Part shown: positions 51,934-61,910 of the stretch, piece after piece
How the letters are laid out: each line of letters starts with the position of its first letter
How positions within the stretch are numbered: the stretch's first letter is position 1
DNA from: an uncultured bacterium
Lineage (GTDB): Bacteria; Desulfobacterota; Desulfobaccia; Desulfobaccales; 0-14-0-80-60-11
NCBI GenBank assembly: GCA_937943575.1
Contig: CALEAV010000008.1
Location: 1-64,000 of the forward strand
Direction of reading: 5' to 3'
DNA length: 64,000 nt
The notes under the pieces: model-generated
What the model saw: the letters and a program-made list of their open reading frames with translations, nothing else
Told to the model about the DNA's origin: nothing
Databases searched by the model: none
Made by a program: the position numbers and the translations under genes

Positions 51934-52629
51934 TCACCACCCGCGCCGGAAGAGATCCCGGGAGGCGACACGCCCCACCAGCAGGCGGATGAGGCCGTAG
52001 CCGGCGGCAAAGCCCCCCACGTGGGCCCAGAAGGCCACGCCCCCCTGGGTCCCGGGCCCCAGGATGGCCAGGGCGCCCGCCAGGAACTGCATCACAAACC
52101 AGACTCCCAGAAAGATATAAGCCGGCACCTCGATGATAAGAAACATAAAGACGGGGACCAGGGTCAGGATGCGGGCCCGGGGGAACAGGGCGAAATAGGC
52201 GCCCATCACCCCGCCGATGGCGCCGCTGGCCCCGATCATGGGCACCGGCGAGAAAGGCCCCGCGGCCATCTGGGCCAAGGCCGCCACCACCCCGCAGGCC
52301 AGGTAAAAGAGGAGGTACAGACCCGCTCCCAGGGTGTCCTCCACATTGTCGCCGAAGATGAACAGGGACCAGACATTGCTGATGAGATGCAGCCACCCCC
52401 CATGCAGGAACATGGAGGCCAACACCGGCGTGAAGAGCGCCGTGAGGGGCGCCTCCCCCAGCTGGGCCACGAAGCGTCCCGGAATAAAACCGTAGGTGAA
52501 GATGAGCCGCTCCAACTCCCCGCGGGTCAGGCTGAGCTGGAAGAGAAACACCAGGACATTGGCCCCGATGAGGAGATAGGTGATGAGGGGCGGATGGCGG
52601 GAGGGAATATTGTCGCGCAGGGGAATCAT
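51934..52629 (-). CDS. Rhomboid family intramembrane serine protease
   Basis: A 231-residue six- or seven-helix membrane protein. The catalytic dyad is S135 in MIGASGAIGG and H203 in WAHVGGFAAGY; HGGWLHLISN (76-85) supplies the oxyanion-side motif. Such proteases cleave transmembrane segments of membrane proteins. Its ATG overlaps the stop of the glycosyltransferase gene (ATGA). Rhomboids with this length act without extra soluble domains. A substrate in the same operon, such as the PMT-type enzyme or the TPR protein, is possible but unproven. Confidence 0.93.
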   Translation of the reverse strand: MIPLRDNIPSRHPPLITYLLIGANVLVFLFQLSLTRGELERLIFTYGFIPGRFVAQLGEAPLTALFTPVLASMFLHGGWLHLISNVWSLFIFGDNVEDTLGAGLYLLFYLACGVVAALAQMAAGPFSPVPMIGASGAIGGVMGAYFALFPRARILTLVPVFMFLIIEVPAYIFLGVWFVMQFLAGALAILGPGTQGGVAFWAHVGGFAAGYGLIRLLVGRVASRDLFRRGW

Positions 52630-54476
52630 GGATCAGGCTCATCCCGAAGGCGGCTGCCTCTGACGCGGTCACGGTGAGACCCCGCTTCCCGGCTCTCCTC
52701 TGGCCGCTTCAGACCCGAAAAATTGCCTAAATGATAGTCTTTTTCCCTCCCTTCGGCAACCATCCCGGGAAGCCGGTTGACAAGGAGGTGCCGCCCCGGG
52801 AAGACGGCCGCCGGCACACCCGCCTGCCAGGGCTCCCGGGGGAGGGCGGGGACATCCACCAGCACCCAGACCCGCCCGGGTCCCTGCCATAATTCCTCAA
52901 GCTGCCCGGGGGTGAGAAGATAGTTTGCCCTGGGGGGCACCGGCCGGGGGAAGCGGGGCAGACCCTGCCGCACCACCAGGTGGACCCGGCGGCCGGCGTA
53001 CCAGGCCAGGGAGGCGGCGTATTCATACTCCTCCACGGTGTCCAGGACCACCAGATCCCCCGGTTCGGCGTGGGCTTGCAGCCATTCACCGGCGTGGCGG
53101 TCGCCGAGGAAGGGGGAGAGGGCCGTGACGGCGAGGAAACTGACCGTCAGCACCCCCGCCGCCAGCCCCGCCAGGGAAACCAGCGCCCACCGCGGCCGGC
53201 GGCGACCCGCCCAGGCGCCGCCCAGGGCCAGGGCCGCCAGCGGCAGCGCCGCCAGGGGGAGAAGCGGCCGCAGGGCCGCAGCCAGGCCGGCAAACTCCCG
53301 GCGGTTGGCCGTCAGCATCTCCTCCAGGACCGGCAGGGCCGCAAAGGGGAGGAAGGCCAGGCCCGCCAGAATCAGGAGCGCAATCACCAGGGTCCGGTCC
53401 CGGGGAAGGGCCAGGCCCCGCTCCAGCCGCCAGCCCACCAGGAGAGCCAGGGCCGGGAGTGCCGGCAATGAATAATACTCCACCCGGCTGCCGGAAAGGG
53501 AGTAGAACCCGAGGATCACCCCCGGCCAGAGAAGGAGGAGGGAGGCCCCCAGCTTATGGGGGCCGGAGCTGGCGGCCGCCCGCCCGGCGGCCACCGCCGC
53601 GGCGGGAAAGAGAGGCGTCCAGGGCAGCAGCCACAGGCCGGTGAGCAGCCAAAAAGCCGGGAGGGAAAAGCCCTGGACATCCAGGGGCTCCCGGGCCCCC
53701 AGAAAGCGCAGCACCTGCTCATTGACCAGGAAATGCCAGAGAAAGCCGGGATGGCGGTGCTCCACAACCACAAGCCACCCGGCCGCGGGCAGGGCCACCA
53801 CTAGCCAGCCGGGAAGGGAGTTGAGAAGCCGTAGGCCTTCCCGGCGACCGGCGGCCAGGGAAGTGAGAGCCACGATGCCCAGGGGAAAGAGCCAGCCGAT
53901 GAGGCCCTTGCTGAGAAATCCCCCGGCCAGGCAGACAAAGAAGCCGGCCTTGCCCAGGGCAATGGAAGCGGCATGCCATCTGACCCAGAAATACAGCGCC
54001 CCCAGCAGCCACAAGGTGATGAGGTGGTCCGGCAGCAACTGCAGGTGAAAGACGAAAAACCCCAGGCTGCCGGCCAGGACCCCGGCCCCCCAAAGCGCCG
54101 CCCGCGCCGGCAGCAGCTCCCGCCCCAGGCGCCAGGTGAGCCAGACAGCCAACAGGGCCAGGGGGAGGTTCACGAGGCGGCAGGTGGTTTCGCTCACCCC
54201 GGCGCTTTTGAAGATCAGGAGGTTCAGCCAGTGGAGGAGGGGCGGTTTGTCCAAATACGGCACCCCCTGGAGGGTGGGGGCGAGCCAGTCCCCGGAGGCC
54301 AGCATCTCCCGGGGGATGAGGGCATACATGGCCTCGGCCCGGGTCAGGGGCAGCCGGGTCAGGCTGCAGCCGTAGCTTGCGGCCACCGCACCCAAGAGCA
54401 GTCCCAGCGCCCGCCGGGTTGGGAAGCCCGGCCCGGACGTGGCCCTGGGGCCCCCTTCCCCCCCCGGCCCCGGCAT
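52626..54476 (-). CDS. PMT/ArnT-type lipid-linked glycosyltransferase
   Basis: A 616-residue membrane enzyme. Eleven or twelve hydrophobic helices are seen, with the periplasmic loop DWLAPTLQGVPYLDKPPLLHW near residue 60, where the DKPP motif is typical of ArnT/PMT_2 sugar transferases that use a polyprenyl-phosphate donor, and the early ...LTRAEAMYALIPREM acidic residue is the usual catalytic Asp/Glu site. The C-terminal third is a periplasmic domain. It starts two bases after the hpnH stop. It may add a sugar to lipid A, a protein or a hopanoid; the last is suggested by context only. Confidence 0.88.
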   Translation of the reverse strand: MPGPGGEGGPRATSGPGFPTRRALGLLLGAVAASYGCSLTRLPLTRAEAMYALIPREMLASGDWLAPTLQGVPYLDKPPLLHWLNLLIFKSAGVSETTCRLVNLPLALLAVWLTWRLGRELLPARAALWGAGVLAGSLGFFVFHLQLLPDHLITLWLLGALYFWVRWHAASIALGKAGFFVCLAGGFLSKGLIGWLFPLGIVALTSLAAGRREGLRLLNSLPGWLVVALPAAGWLVVVEHRHPGFLWHFLVNEQVLRFLGAREPLDVQGFSLPAFWLLTGLWLLPWTPLFPAAAVAAGRAAASSGPHKLGASLLLLWPGVILGFYSLSGSRVEYYSLPALPALALLVGWRLERGLALPRDRTLVIALLILAGLAFLPFAALPVLEEMLTANRREFAGLAAALRPLLPLAALPLAALALGGAWAGRRRPRWALVSLAGLAAGVLTVSFLAVTALSPFLGDRHAGEWLQAHAEPGDLVVLDTVEEYEYAASLAWYAGRRVHLVVRQGLPRFPRPVPPRANYLLTPGQLEELWQGPGRVWVLVDVPALPREPWQAGVPAAVFPGRHLLVNRLPGMVAEGREKDYHLGNFSGLKRPEESREAGSHRDRVRGSRLRDEPDP

Positions 54477-54478
54477 TC

Positions 54479-55489
54479 TCAGGAAAAATTCCAGCGCAGC
54501 ATGCGCCACACGTCCCTGAGGCCCATCTGACGCACCACGCTGGGCTCAAAGCCGGAGTGCATCATGCACTGGCTGCAGCGGGGATCCCGCCCGGGCCCGT
54601 ACTGTTCCCAGGGGGTCTTCTCCATGAGCTCCTGAAAGGAGGGGTAGTGGGTGTCCACAATCTGGTAGCAGGGGGAGCGCCAGCCCGAGGGGTTGCGGGT
54701 GGGATTGGCCCAGGGCGTGCACTCGTAATGGCGCTCGCCCCGGAGGAAACTCAAATACAGGGGCGTGCTGAAATAGCGCACCGGCCGGCCGTTGAGGGTG
54801 AGGGCGGCGAACTTCTCCCGGATCTCCTCCCGGGAGAGGAAGAGCTCCGGCGACACCCCGGCGAAGCTGAAGGCGGGCGACACCAGGATGCCGTCCACCC
54901 CCAGATCCGTGAGGAGCCCGAAGAGCTCCTGAATTTCCCCGATATCCGTCTCCTTGTAAATGGTGGTGTTGGTGCAGACCCTCAGGCCCGCCGCCTTGGC
55001 GGCCCGGATGGCCCGCAGGGCGAGATCAAACAGCCCCGGCCGGCCCAACAGCCGGTCGTGGGTGGGGGCCAACCCGTCCACATGCACGCTCAACGTCAGC
55101 CGCGGGGAGCGGGGCAGCCGGGGGAGGGATTTCTCCAGCAGGATGGCGTTGGTGCACAGATAGATGTGCTTCCTGCGCCGCACCAGCTCTTCCAGGAGTT
55201 CAAAGACGGGGGGATAGAGCAGGGGCTCCCCGCCGGTCACCGTCACCACCGGGGCGCCGCATTCCTCCACCGCCCCCAGGCACTCCTCCAGGCTGAGGGC
55301 CCGGGAGAGGGTCTCCCGGTATTCCTGGATGCGGCCGCACCCCTGGCAGGCCAGGTTGCACTGCAGGGTGGGCTCCAGCATGAGCACCAGGGGGAATCTC
55401 TCCTCCCCGGCCAGGCGTTTGGCCAGCAAATACCGGGTCAGCTCCAGGCTGAGGCTCAAAGGGAATCGCACCCGCCACCTCCTTGGCAT
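54479..55489 (-). CDS. hpnH: Radical SAM adenosylhopene synthase HpnH
   Basis: A 336-residue radical SAM enzyme. The cluster-binding CNLACQGC follows RFPLVLMLEPTLQ, and TVTGGEPLL is the GGE SAM-binding motif. The late sequence SPCYQIVDTHYPSFQELMEKTPWEQYG and CSQCMMHSGFEP match HpnH. It joins the 5'-deoxyadenosyl group of SAM to diploptene, the first step toward side-chain-extended hopanoids such as bacteriohopanetetrol. hpnA and shc lie upstream on the same strand. The 400-base gap before it suggests a separate promoter. Confidence 0.95.
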   Translation of the reverse strand: MPRRWRVRFPLSLSLELTRYLLAKRLAGEERFPLVLMLEPTLQCNLACQGCGRIQEYRETLSRALSLEECLGAVEECGAPVVTVTGGEPLLYPPVFELLEELVRRRKHIYLCTNAILLEKSLPRLPRSPRLTLSVHVDGLAPTHDRLLGRPGLFDLALRAIRAAKAAGLRVCTNTTIYKETDIGEIQELFGLLTDLGVDGILVSPAFSFAGVSPELFLSREEIREKFAALTLNGRPVRYFSTPLYLSFLRGERHYECTPWANPTRNPSGWRSPCYQIVDTHYPSFQELMEKTPWEQYGPGRDPRCSQCMMHSGFEPSVVRQMGLRDVWRMLRWNFS

Positions 55490-55889
55490 CGGGCCGCGCC
55501 GTGCTTGGGCAGGATTTCGGCGACTGTTCCGTCCGGCAGGTGGGAGGGGGCCTTTGGGGAGGTGCCCTCAGCCTTCTCCGGCACAGCCCCTCCTCCGGAC
55601 CATGGGCCGCACTCCGCCCCGGGCAGCCGCCGTTTCACCAGCTTGTCTTATCTCATACTTGAACATCATCCGGCATTTTGCAAGGGAGAAAGGCGGGGCA
55701 GGAATCCCGGGTTTGGGAGGGCGGTCAATTTTGCAGGTGAACCGAAGGCCGGGGCCGGCGGGAGGAGGGCCGGGGGTGGCAGTCTGCCGACCTCCTTGCC
55801 CCGCCCTTGCAGGGAGCAGCGACGGAAGCCCAAAGGATCTCGCCCCTCCTCATACCTGGCCCCTGCACAGTTCTCCCCCACTTCCCCCT
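55490..55889. other. Gap between hpnA and hpnH
   Basis: Four hundred bases between same-strand hopanoid genes. A short minus-strand promoter-like pair (TTGCAA near 55678 and TATGAG near 55650) has poor spacing. Open frames here lack ribosome sites and motifs. No gene is supported. Confidence 0.4.
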
Positions 55890-56879
55890 TCACACATAGC
55901 CCCGCTCCTTAAACCAGGCCACCGCCTCGGCCAGGGCCTGACGGACCGGCGTCTGGGGCAGGCCCAGCTCCCGGATTGCCTTGGCGCTGTCGAAAAACAT
56001 GTATTTCCTGGCCATCTTCACCGCCGCCAGGGGCATGCGGGGCGGCTTGTGGCTGATGTGGGTGGCCCAGAATTCGTTGAGGTAGGACATGAAAAGCACA
56101 GGGGCATAAGGAAGGCGGCAGCGGGGCGCCGGCACCCCGCTCAGGGTGCTCAGGAGCCCGAAGATCTCCGACAGCCTCAGGTTCTGGCAGCCCAGGATGT
56201 ATTTCTCCCCCAGCCGGCCCTTTTCCTCCGCCAGGAGATGGCCCTGGGCCACGTCCCGGACATGCACGAGATTCAGGCCCGTCTCCACGTATGCAGGGCA
56301 GCGCCCCTTGAGGAAGTCCACGATCATCTGGCCGGTGGGGGTGGGGCGCCAGTCCCAGGGGCCCACCGGCGCGCTGGGATGCACCAGGACCACCGGGAAG
56401 CCTTGCGCGGCATACTCCAGGACCTTCTGCTCCGCCAGGAACTTGGAGCGCTTGTAGTGGCCCACCATCTCCGCCAGGGAGACGGGGGTGTCCTCGCTGC
56501 CGGGGGTGCCGTCCCCGGGATTGCCCAGGGTGCCCACGGTGCTGGTATAGACCAGGCGCTCCACCCCGGCGGCGGCCGCGGCCTGAAGGAGATTTATGGT
56601 GCCCTGGACGTTGGTGGCGTACATGTTCTCCGGGTCCGGCACCCAGAGGCGGTAATCCGCGGCCACATGGAAGACCCGGGTCACGCCCTTCAGGGCCGCC
56701 CGGAGGGAGTCCGGGTTCCGAAGGTCGCCCACCACCTCCTCCACCTCCAGGCCGGCCAAGGCCGGATGGCCCCGCCGGCGCACCAGGACCCGAATCTCCC
56801 GGCCCTGGGCCAGGAGCTCCACCACCACCGCCCGGCCCACGAAGCCGGTGCCGCCGGTCACGAGCGTTTTCATGCCCAT
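55890..56879 (-). CDS. hpnA: Hopanoid-associated sugar epimerase/reductase HpnA
   Basis: A 329-residue short-chain dehydrogenase of the extended (dihydroflavonol reductase/NAD-epimerase) type. The TGGTGFVGRAVV nucleotide loop begins directly after Met, AADYRLWVPDP is a diagnostic HpnA block, and YTSTVGTLG...YKRSKF supplies the catalytic Ser/Tyr-x3-Lys. It is part of hopanoid operons in many bacteria; its precise step is unclear and may concern head-group modification. I took ATG 56879; ATG 56873 is two codons on. The gene lies about 110 bases downstream of shc. Confidence 0.93.
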   Translation of the reverse strand: MGMKTLVTGGTGFVGRAVVVELLAQGREIRVLVRRRGHPALAGLEVEEVVGDLRNPDSLRAALKGVTRVFHVAADYRLWVPDPENMYATNVQGTINLLQAAAAAGVERLVYTSTVGTLGNPGDGTPGSEDTPVSLAEMVGHYKRSKFLAEQKVLEYAAQGFPVVLVHPSAPVGPWDWRPTPTGQMIVDFLKGRCPAYVETGLNLVHVRDVAQGHLLAEEKGRLGEKYILGCQNLRLSEIFGLLSTLSGVPAPRCRLPYAPVLFMSYLNEFWATHISHKPPRMPLAAVKMARKYMFFDSAKAIRELGLPQTPVRQALAEAVAWFKERGYV

Positions 56880-56987
56880 GGTGGGAGTTTGTGGGGGAGG
56901 GCCGGGAGAGGCTGGCTCCCCCGCCCTTCCCCACACCCCCTCCCCGCCCCCCGAGATGGAATAATGGTAAAGAGCGTTGGGGAGGAC

Positions 56988-58931
56988 TCAGCCCTCTCCC
57001 CCCGCCTTCTTTAGGTACCGTCCCAGCGCCATGGTGGGGAAAACGTCCCGGTAGAGATGATAGCGGATCATGAAGTGGGACGGGAAGCCGGTGCCGGTGA
57101 AGTGCTCCTCGTTCCAGCGGCCGTCGGGACGCTGGTTTTTCAGGAGATAGGCGATCCCGGCCCGGACCTCCGGGGCATGCACCTCCCCGGCGGCCAGCAG
57201 GCCCAAAAGGGCCCAGGCCGTCTGGGAGGGGCTGCTCACCCCCACCCCCATCATCTCCCGGTCCCGGTAGCACTCGCAGCATTCGCCCCAGCCGCCGTCC
57301 GGGTTTTGGATGCTTTTGAGCCACGCCACCGCCCGGCGGATATAGGGCTGACTCATGTCCTCGCCGATGGCCCTGAGGCCCGCCAGGACCGACCAGGTGC
57401 CGTAGATGTAGTTCACCCCCCAGCGGCCGTACCAGCAGCCCTCCGGCTGCTGGGTGCGCTTAAGGAAATCCAGGGCCCGCACCGCCGCCGGGTGGCTTTT
57501 GGGATAGCCATAGACCCCCAGCATCTCCAGCACCCGGGCAGTGATGTCCTCGGTGGGGGGGTCCACCAGAGCCTTGAGGTCGGCGAAAGGAATGAGGTTG
57601 AGCCACTCCTTGGTGTTGTCCTTGTCGAAGGAGGCAAACCCGCCGTTGGTGCACTGCAGCCCCAGACACCAGTTGATGCCCCGGGTGAGGGCCTCCCGGT
57701 GGGCCTCCGGGTCGGCCAGGGTCTCTTTGAGGGCCACCAGCACCATGGAGGTGTCGTCCACATCCGGGTACCAATGGTTGACGAACTCGAAGGCCCACCC
57801 CCCCGGCTCTACTCCGGGGCATTTCACCATCCAGTCCCCGGGCCGGCGGATCTGTTTGCCGAGGAGCCAGCGGGTGGCCTTGGCCAGGGCCGGGTGCCCC
57901 GGGGGCAGCCCCGCCGCGGCCAGGGCCCGCAGCGCCAGGGCGGTGTCCCACACCGGCGAGATGCAGGACTGCAGCCACAGGCGGTCGCCGTCCCGGAGTT
58001 CAAAGCGCTCCAGGGCTTCCAGGCCTTTCTGCATGCGCTCGTGCTGCAGGTCATAACCCCGGCACTTCAGAGCCAGCAGGGAGTTCACCATGGCCGGCTG
58101 AATGCCCGCCCAGTCCCCGGTCTCCTCCTGGTGTTCCAGGATCCATTCCTCCGCCCTTCTGAGGGCCAGCCGCCTTAAGGCATGGGAGGGCAGGCGATAG
58201 TAGAGCTTGAGGAGCCGGTCCACCAGCACAAAGAAATTTTCCAGCCAGGAGCCGCCGGGAATCCAGTTCACCCGGTGGCGCTGGAAGGGCTCCTCGGGGC
58301 TGAGGAAAAGCTCCGCCACCCCCTGTTCCGGAGGCACCGGCTGCACCGGCCGGTAGGCCATGACCACGCTCAAAGGCACGATGGTGGCCCGGGTCCAGCT
58401 GGAGAACTCGTAGATGCTCAGCCCGGACCACACCGGCAGGAGCACAAATTCCACCGGCAGCAGCGGAATTCCCTCCCAACTCACCTGGCCGAAGAGGGCG
58501 AGAAAGATACGGGTGAAGACCCGGGTCTTCAGGGCGCCGCCCCGGGAGAGGATGAACTCCCGGGCCTTGGCCAGGCGGGGGTTGGCAGCCGGGAGGCCCG
58601 CCAGCTTCAGGGCGAAGTAGGCCTCCACCGTGGTGCTGAGCTCCCCGCCGTCGCCGTACCACAGCGACCAGGCGCCGTTGGGCAGCTGCCGGGACAAGAG
58701 GTCCGCCACCATCCCCGGGAATTTCCCCTCCCCCAGCCCCAAAAGGCGGTGCAGCATGAGGTATTCCGCGGTGATGGTGACGTTGGATTCCAGCTCGGCC
58801 CACCAGTAGCCGTCTTCGTGCTGCAGCCCCAGGAGGGCCTCCGTGGCCCGAACCAGGGCGGTTTCCACCTCCGCCAGAAAAGGGTCGCGGGGTGCGGGCG
58901 GTGCCGGCACCGCCGCGGTTCTCCCCCTCAT
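56988..58931 (-). CDS. shc: Squalene-hopene cyclase
   Basis: A 647-residue cyclase, normal length for the family. The catalytic acid motif is DVDDT with D390, D392 and D393 (Ser follows, where Ala is more usual). Several QW repeats (QNPDGGWGE, QQPEGCWYGRWG, QRPDGRWNE, EDGYWWAELE) hold the barrel together. It converts squalene to hopene or diplopterol in the cytoplasmic membrane; hopanoids stiffen membranes. The enzyme has a basic Ala/Pro-rich N-terminal extension. hpnA and hpnH follow. Confidence 0.96.
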   Translation of the reverse strand: MRGRTAAVPAPPAPRDPFLAEVETALVRATEALLGLQHEDGYWWAELESNVTITAEYLMLHRLLGLGEGKFPGMVADLLSRQLPNGAWSLWYGDGGELSTTVEAYFALKLAGLPAANPRLAKAREFILSRGGALKTRVFTRIFLALFGQVSWEGIPLLPVEFVLLPVWSGLSIYEFSSWTRATIVPLSVVMAYRPVQPVPPEQGVAELFLSPEEPFQRHRVNWIPGGSWLENFFVLVDRLLKLYYRLPSHALRRLALRRAEEWILEHQEETGDWAGIQPAMVNSLLALKCRGYDLQHERMQKGLEALERFELRDGDRLWLQSCISPVWDTALALRALAAAGLPPGHPALAKATRWLLGKQIRRPGDWMVKCPGVEPGGWAFEFVNHWYPDVDDTSMVLVALKETLADPEAHREALTRGINWCLGLQCTNGGFASFDKDNTKEWLNLIPFADLKALVDPPTEDITARVLEMLGVYGYPKSHPAAVRALDFLKRTQQPEGCWYGRWGVNYIYGTWSVLAGLRAIGEDMSQPYIRRAVAWLKSIQNPDGGWGECCECYRDREMMGVGVSSPSQTAWALLGLLAAGEVHAPEVRAGIAYLLKNQRPDGRWNEEHFTGTGFPSHFMIRYHLYRDVFPTMALGRYLKKAGGEG

Positions 58932-58967
58932 AACGGCGTCACCCCCGAATCGAAGTTAAAAAGACTT

Positions 58968-58980
58968 TAAGATTATCTTA
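58968..58980. promoter_or_regulatory. Palindrome in the shc promoter region
   Basis: TAAGAT-T-ATCTTA, a perfect 6-base inverted repeat with one central base, 37 bases upstream of the shc start. It overlaps the best -10-like sequence (GATAAT on the minus strand, with TTGCCC upstream), so a bound protein could repress shc. Confidence 0.4.
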
Positions 58981-59077
58981 TTTTTTCCCCCAGGGCAAAA
59001 AGCTTTTCTTCCCCCGGGACCCGGAGGGCGGGGGGTCCGGTGGGGGGCGGCCCGGGGGGCGGCCATGCCGGTAGCGC

Positions 59078-59106
59078 TTGCCACGGCCCCACATTGATAT
59101 TACTAT
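59078..59106 (+). promoter_or_regulatory. Sigma-70 promoter of lon
   Basis: TTGCCA (59078-59083), 17 bases, TACTAT (59101-59106). Start point is expected near 59113, about 90 bases before the lon ATG. No clear heat-shock sigma-32 motif was found. Confidence 0.55.
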
Positions 59107-59121
59107 AAAATTCAGCCGACC

Positions 59122-59136
59122 AGTGTGTGGCACACT
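59122..59136. promoter_or_regulatory. Operator-like palindrome in the lon leader
   Basis: AGTGTG-TGG-CACACT, a perfect 6-base inverted repeat with a 3-base centre, about ten bases after the predicted lon transcription start. The position suits a repressor that blocks elongation, possibly controlling lon under stress. Confidence 0.45.
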
Positions 59137-59204
59137 ATGAGACAGATGAAAGCGCCGGCCGGAGCCCTCCAGGCCCGGCAGGGCGTCACCCTCAAGGAGT
59201 GTCG

Positions 59205-61628
59205 ATGACTCCCCATAAGGACGAGGAACAGAGCGAATTGATCATCCCCGCCACCCTGCCCCTTTTGGCAGTGCGGGACGTGGTGGTCTTCCCCAACATG
59301 GTGCTGCCCCTGTTTGTGGGGCGGGAATCTTCGGTGGCCGCCATCGAGGCCGCCCTGGCGGAAGACCGTTTATTGTTGTTGGCCACCCAGAAGGACCAGG
59401 CCATCGAGAACCCCAGCCCGGACGACATCTATGAGATGGGCACCGTGAGCCTCATCCTCCGGATGCTCAAGCTGCCGGACGGGCGGCTGAAGATCCTGGT
59501 GCAGGGCAAGACCAAGGCCCGCATCAGCCAGTATCTGAAGGAGCGCCCCTATTTCCGGGTGGCCCTGGAGGTGGTGCCCGAAACCCCTCTGGAGGAGGTC
59601 TCCCCCGAGGCCGAGGCCCTGATGCGCAATGCCCGGGAGATGTCCGAGAAGATCCTCACCCTCAAGGGGATCCTCTCCCCGGATCTGCTTTCCATTCTCG
59701 ATTCCATTGACGACCCCGGCCATTTGGCGGACCTGGTGGCCGCCAACCTGCGCCTGAAGATCGAGGAGGCCCAGGCGGTCCTGGAGGAGCTGGACCCCAT
59801 CCAGCGCCTCATCATCGTCAACGACTTCCTGCGCAAGGAACTGGAGGTCTCCTCCATCCAGGCCAAGATCCAGTCCCAGGCCCGGGAGGAGATGGACCGC
59901 ACCCAACGGGAGTATTTCCTCCGGGAACAGATGCGGGCCATCAAAAAGGAGCTGGGCGACACCGATGAGATCAGCAAGGAGCTGGAGGAATACCGGGAAA
60001 AGATCGCCCGGGCCCGCATGCCCAAATATGCCGAGGACGAGGCCTTAAAGCAGCTCAACCGCCTGGAGCAGATGCACCCGGACGCGGCGGAGGCCTCCAT
60101 GGTGCGCACCTACCTGGACTGGCTGGTGGAGCTCCCCTGGAGCAAGAGCACCCGGGACAAGCTGGACTTAAAAGAGGCCAAGGCCATCCTGGATGCCGAC
60201 CATTACAATCTGGAGAAGGTGAAGGAGCGCATCCTGGAGTATTTGAGCGTGCGCAAGCTCAACAAGAAGATGAAGGGGCCCATCCTCTGCCTGGTGGGGC
60301 CGCCGGGGGTGGGCAAGACCTCCCTGGGCCAGTCCATCGCCCGGGCCATGGGCCGCAAATTCACCCGCATCTCCCTGGGGGGCATGCGGGATGAGGCGGA
60401 GATCCGGGGCCACCGCCGTACCTACATCGGGGCCCTGCCCGGCCGCATCATCCAGGGCCTGAAAAACGCCGGTTCCAACAACCCGGTCTTCATCCTGGAT
60501 GAGGTGGACAAGATCGGCATGGACTTCCGGGGCGATCCCGCCGCGGCCCTGCTGGAGGTGCTGGACCCGGAGCAGAACCACTCCTTCAGCGACCATTACC
60601 TCAATCTGCCCTTCGACCTCTCCCGGGTGATGTTCATCACCACCGCCAACCTGGTGGACCCCATCCCCTCGGCCCTCAAGGACCGCATGGAGATCATCCG
60701 GCTGCCGGGCTATACCGAGGAGGAGAAGCTGAAGATCGCCCAGGGGTATCTCCTGCCCCGGCAGATCAAGGAGAACGGCCTGAGGCCCGGGGACCTGCAC
60801 CTGTCCACCGAGGTGCTGCGGGAGATCATCGTCCATTACACCCAGGAGGCGGGGCTGCGGAATCTGGAGCGGGAGATCGGGGCTCTGTGCCGCAAGATCG
60901 CCCGGCGCATCGCCGAAGGGGAGACGGGCCCCTTCACCATCACCCGGGCCAACCTGCACAAGTACCTGGGCCCGCCCCGCTACCTGCCGGAAAAGGAGCT
61001 GGAGAAAGACGAGGTGGGGGTGGCCACCGGGCTGGCCTGGACCCAGGTGGGGGGTGAGATCCTGGCGGTGGAGGCCTCCCTCCTCCGGGGCAAGGGCCAG
61101 CTCCTCCTCACCGGCCAGCTGGGGGAGGTGATGCGGGAGTCGGCCCAGGCGGCCCTGAGCTACGCCCGCTCCCGGGCCGACCGCCTGGGGCTGGAGCCGG
61201 ACTTCTATGAAAAGCTGGACATCCACCTGCACGTGCCGGCCGGCGCCACCCCCAAGGACGGCCCCTCCGCCGGCATCACCATGGCCGCCGCCCTCATCTC
61301 CGCCCTCACCGGGGTGCCGGTGAGGAGGGATGTGGCCATGACCGGGGAGATCACCCTCCGGGGCAAGGTGCTCCCCATCGGCGGCCTCAAGGAGAAGGCC
61401 ATCGCGGCGCTGAGGGCCCACATGAAGAAGGTCATCATCCCCGAGGCCAACAAAAAGGACCTGACGGAGATTCCCGCCTATGTGAAGCGGCGGCTCAAGT
61501 TTGTCCTGGTGAATGACATGGACGAGGTGCTGATGGAGGCGCTGGTGCGCTCGCCCTTCCAGGAACCCGCCCGGCCCAAGGCCTCCAGGCGGCGGCTGCC
61601 CCGGCCGACGACCCCGGCCTTGACCTGA
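59205..61628 (+). CDS. lon: ATP-dependent protease Lon (LonA)
   Basis: An 807-residue LonA. The N-terminal LON domain ([20 protein letters not shown]) precedes a coiled helical region, the AAA+ module with GPPGVGKTS and [10 protein letters not shown], and the protease domain with catalytic S688 ([10 protein letters not shown]) and K731 (GGLKEK). It degrades damaged and regulatory proteins in the cytoplasm. AAGGAG lies before ATG 59205; the frame is open 26 codons further, but without a ribosome site. It is divergent from shc. Confidence 0.97.
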   Translation: MTPHKDEEQSELIIPATLPLLAVRDVVVFPNMVLPLFVGRESSVAAIEAALAEDRLLLLATQKDQAIENPSPDDIYEMGTVSLILRMLKLPDGRLKILVQGKTKARISQYLKERPYFRVALEVVPETPLEEVSPEAEALMRNAREMSEKILTLKGILSPDLLSILDSIDDPGHLADLVAANLRLKIEEAQAVLEELDPIQRLIIVNDFLRKELEVSSIQAKIQSQAREEMDRTQREYFLREQMRAIKKELGDTDEISKELEEYREKIARARMPKYAEDEALKQLNRLEQMHPDAAEASMVRTYLDWLVELPWSKSTRDKLDLKEAKAILDADHYNLEKVKERILEYLSVRKLNKKMKGPILCLVGPPGVGKTSLGQSIARAMGRKFTRISLGGMRDEAEIRGHRRTYIGALPGRIIQGLKNAGSNNPVFILDEVDKIGMDFRGDPAAALLEVLDPEQNHSFSDHYLNLPFDLSRVMFITTANLVDPIPSALKDRMEIIRLPGYTEEEKLKIAQGYLLPRQIKENGLRPGDLHLSTEVLREIIVHYTQEAGLRNLEREIGALCRKIARRIAEGETGPFTITRANLHKYLGPPRYLPEKELEKDEVGVATGLAWTQVGGEILAVEASLLRGKGQLLLTGQLGEVMRESAQAALSYARSRADRLGLEPDFYEKLDIHLHVPAGATPKDGPSAGITMAAALISALTGVPVRRDVAMTGEITLRGKVLPIGGLKEKAIAALRAHMKKVIIPEANKKDLTEIPAYVKRRLKFVLVNDMDEVLMEALVRSPFQEPARPKASRRRLPRPTTPALT

Positions 61629-61910
61629 GGCGCCGGCACCCGGGGCGGGGGATTCCTCCCTGCCGGGGGGCGCCATGCGGGTGGGTGCCGGCTATGACGC
61701 AGGCGGGCAATGTCGCCCAACGGGTGGGGAGGGCCGGGAGGCCGGGGGCTTCCTTGCCTTCCCCGTATTCCTTCGGGCCGGTTGGGCAAGGGAGCGGGGC
61801 TCCGGCGGACGGGCCCACCACCCGTCATCCCCTGCCCCGAAGGGTGTTGAGGGACATCCCGGGTCTTCACCATCCGCTTCAGTTGGCTGAGTCTCTCCGG
61901 CACTCGGTGT

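Noticed and set aside
59127-59204. Longer N-terminus for Lon
   Set aside because: No ribosome site before it, and it would overlap the operator-like palindrome; AAGGAG before 59205 and the normal LON domain start fit better.
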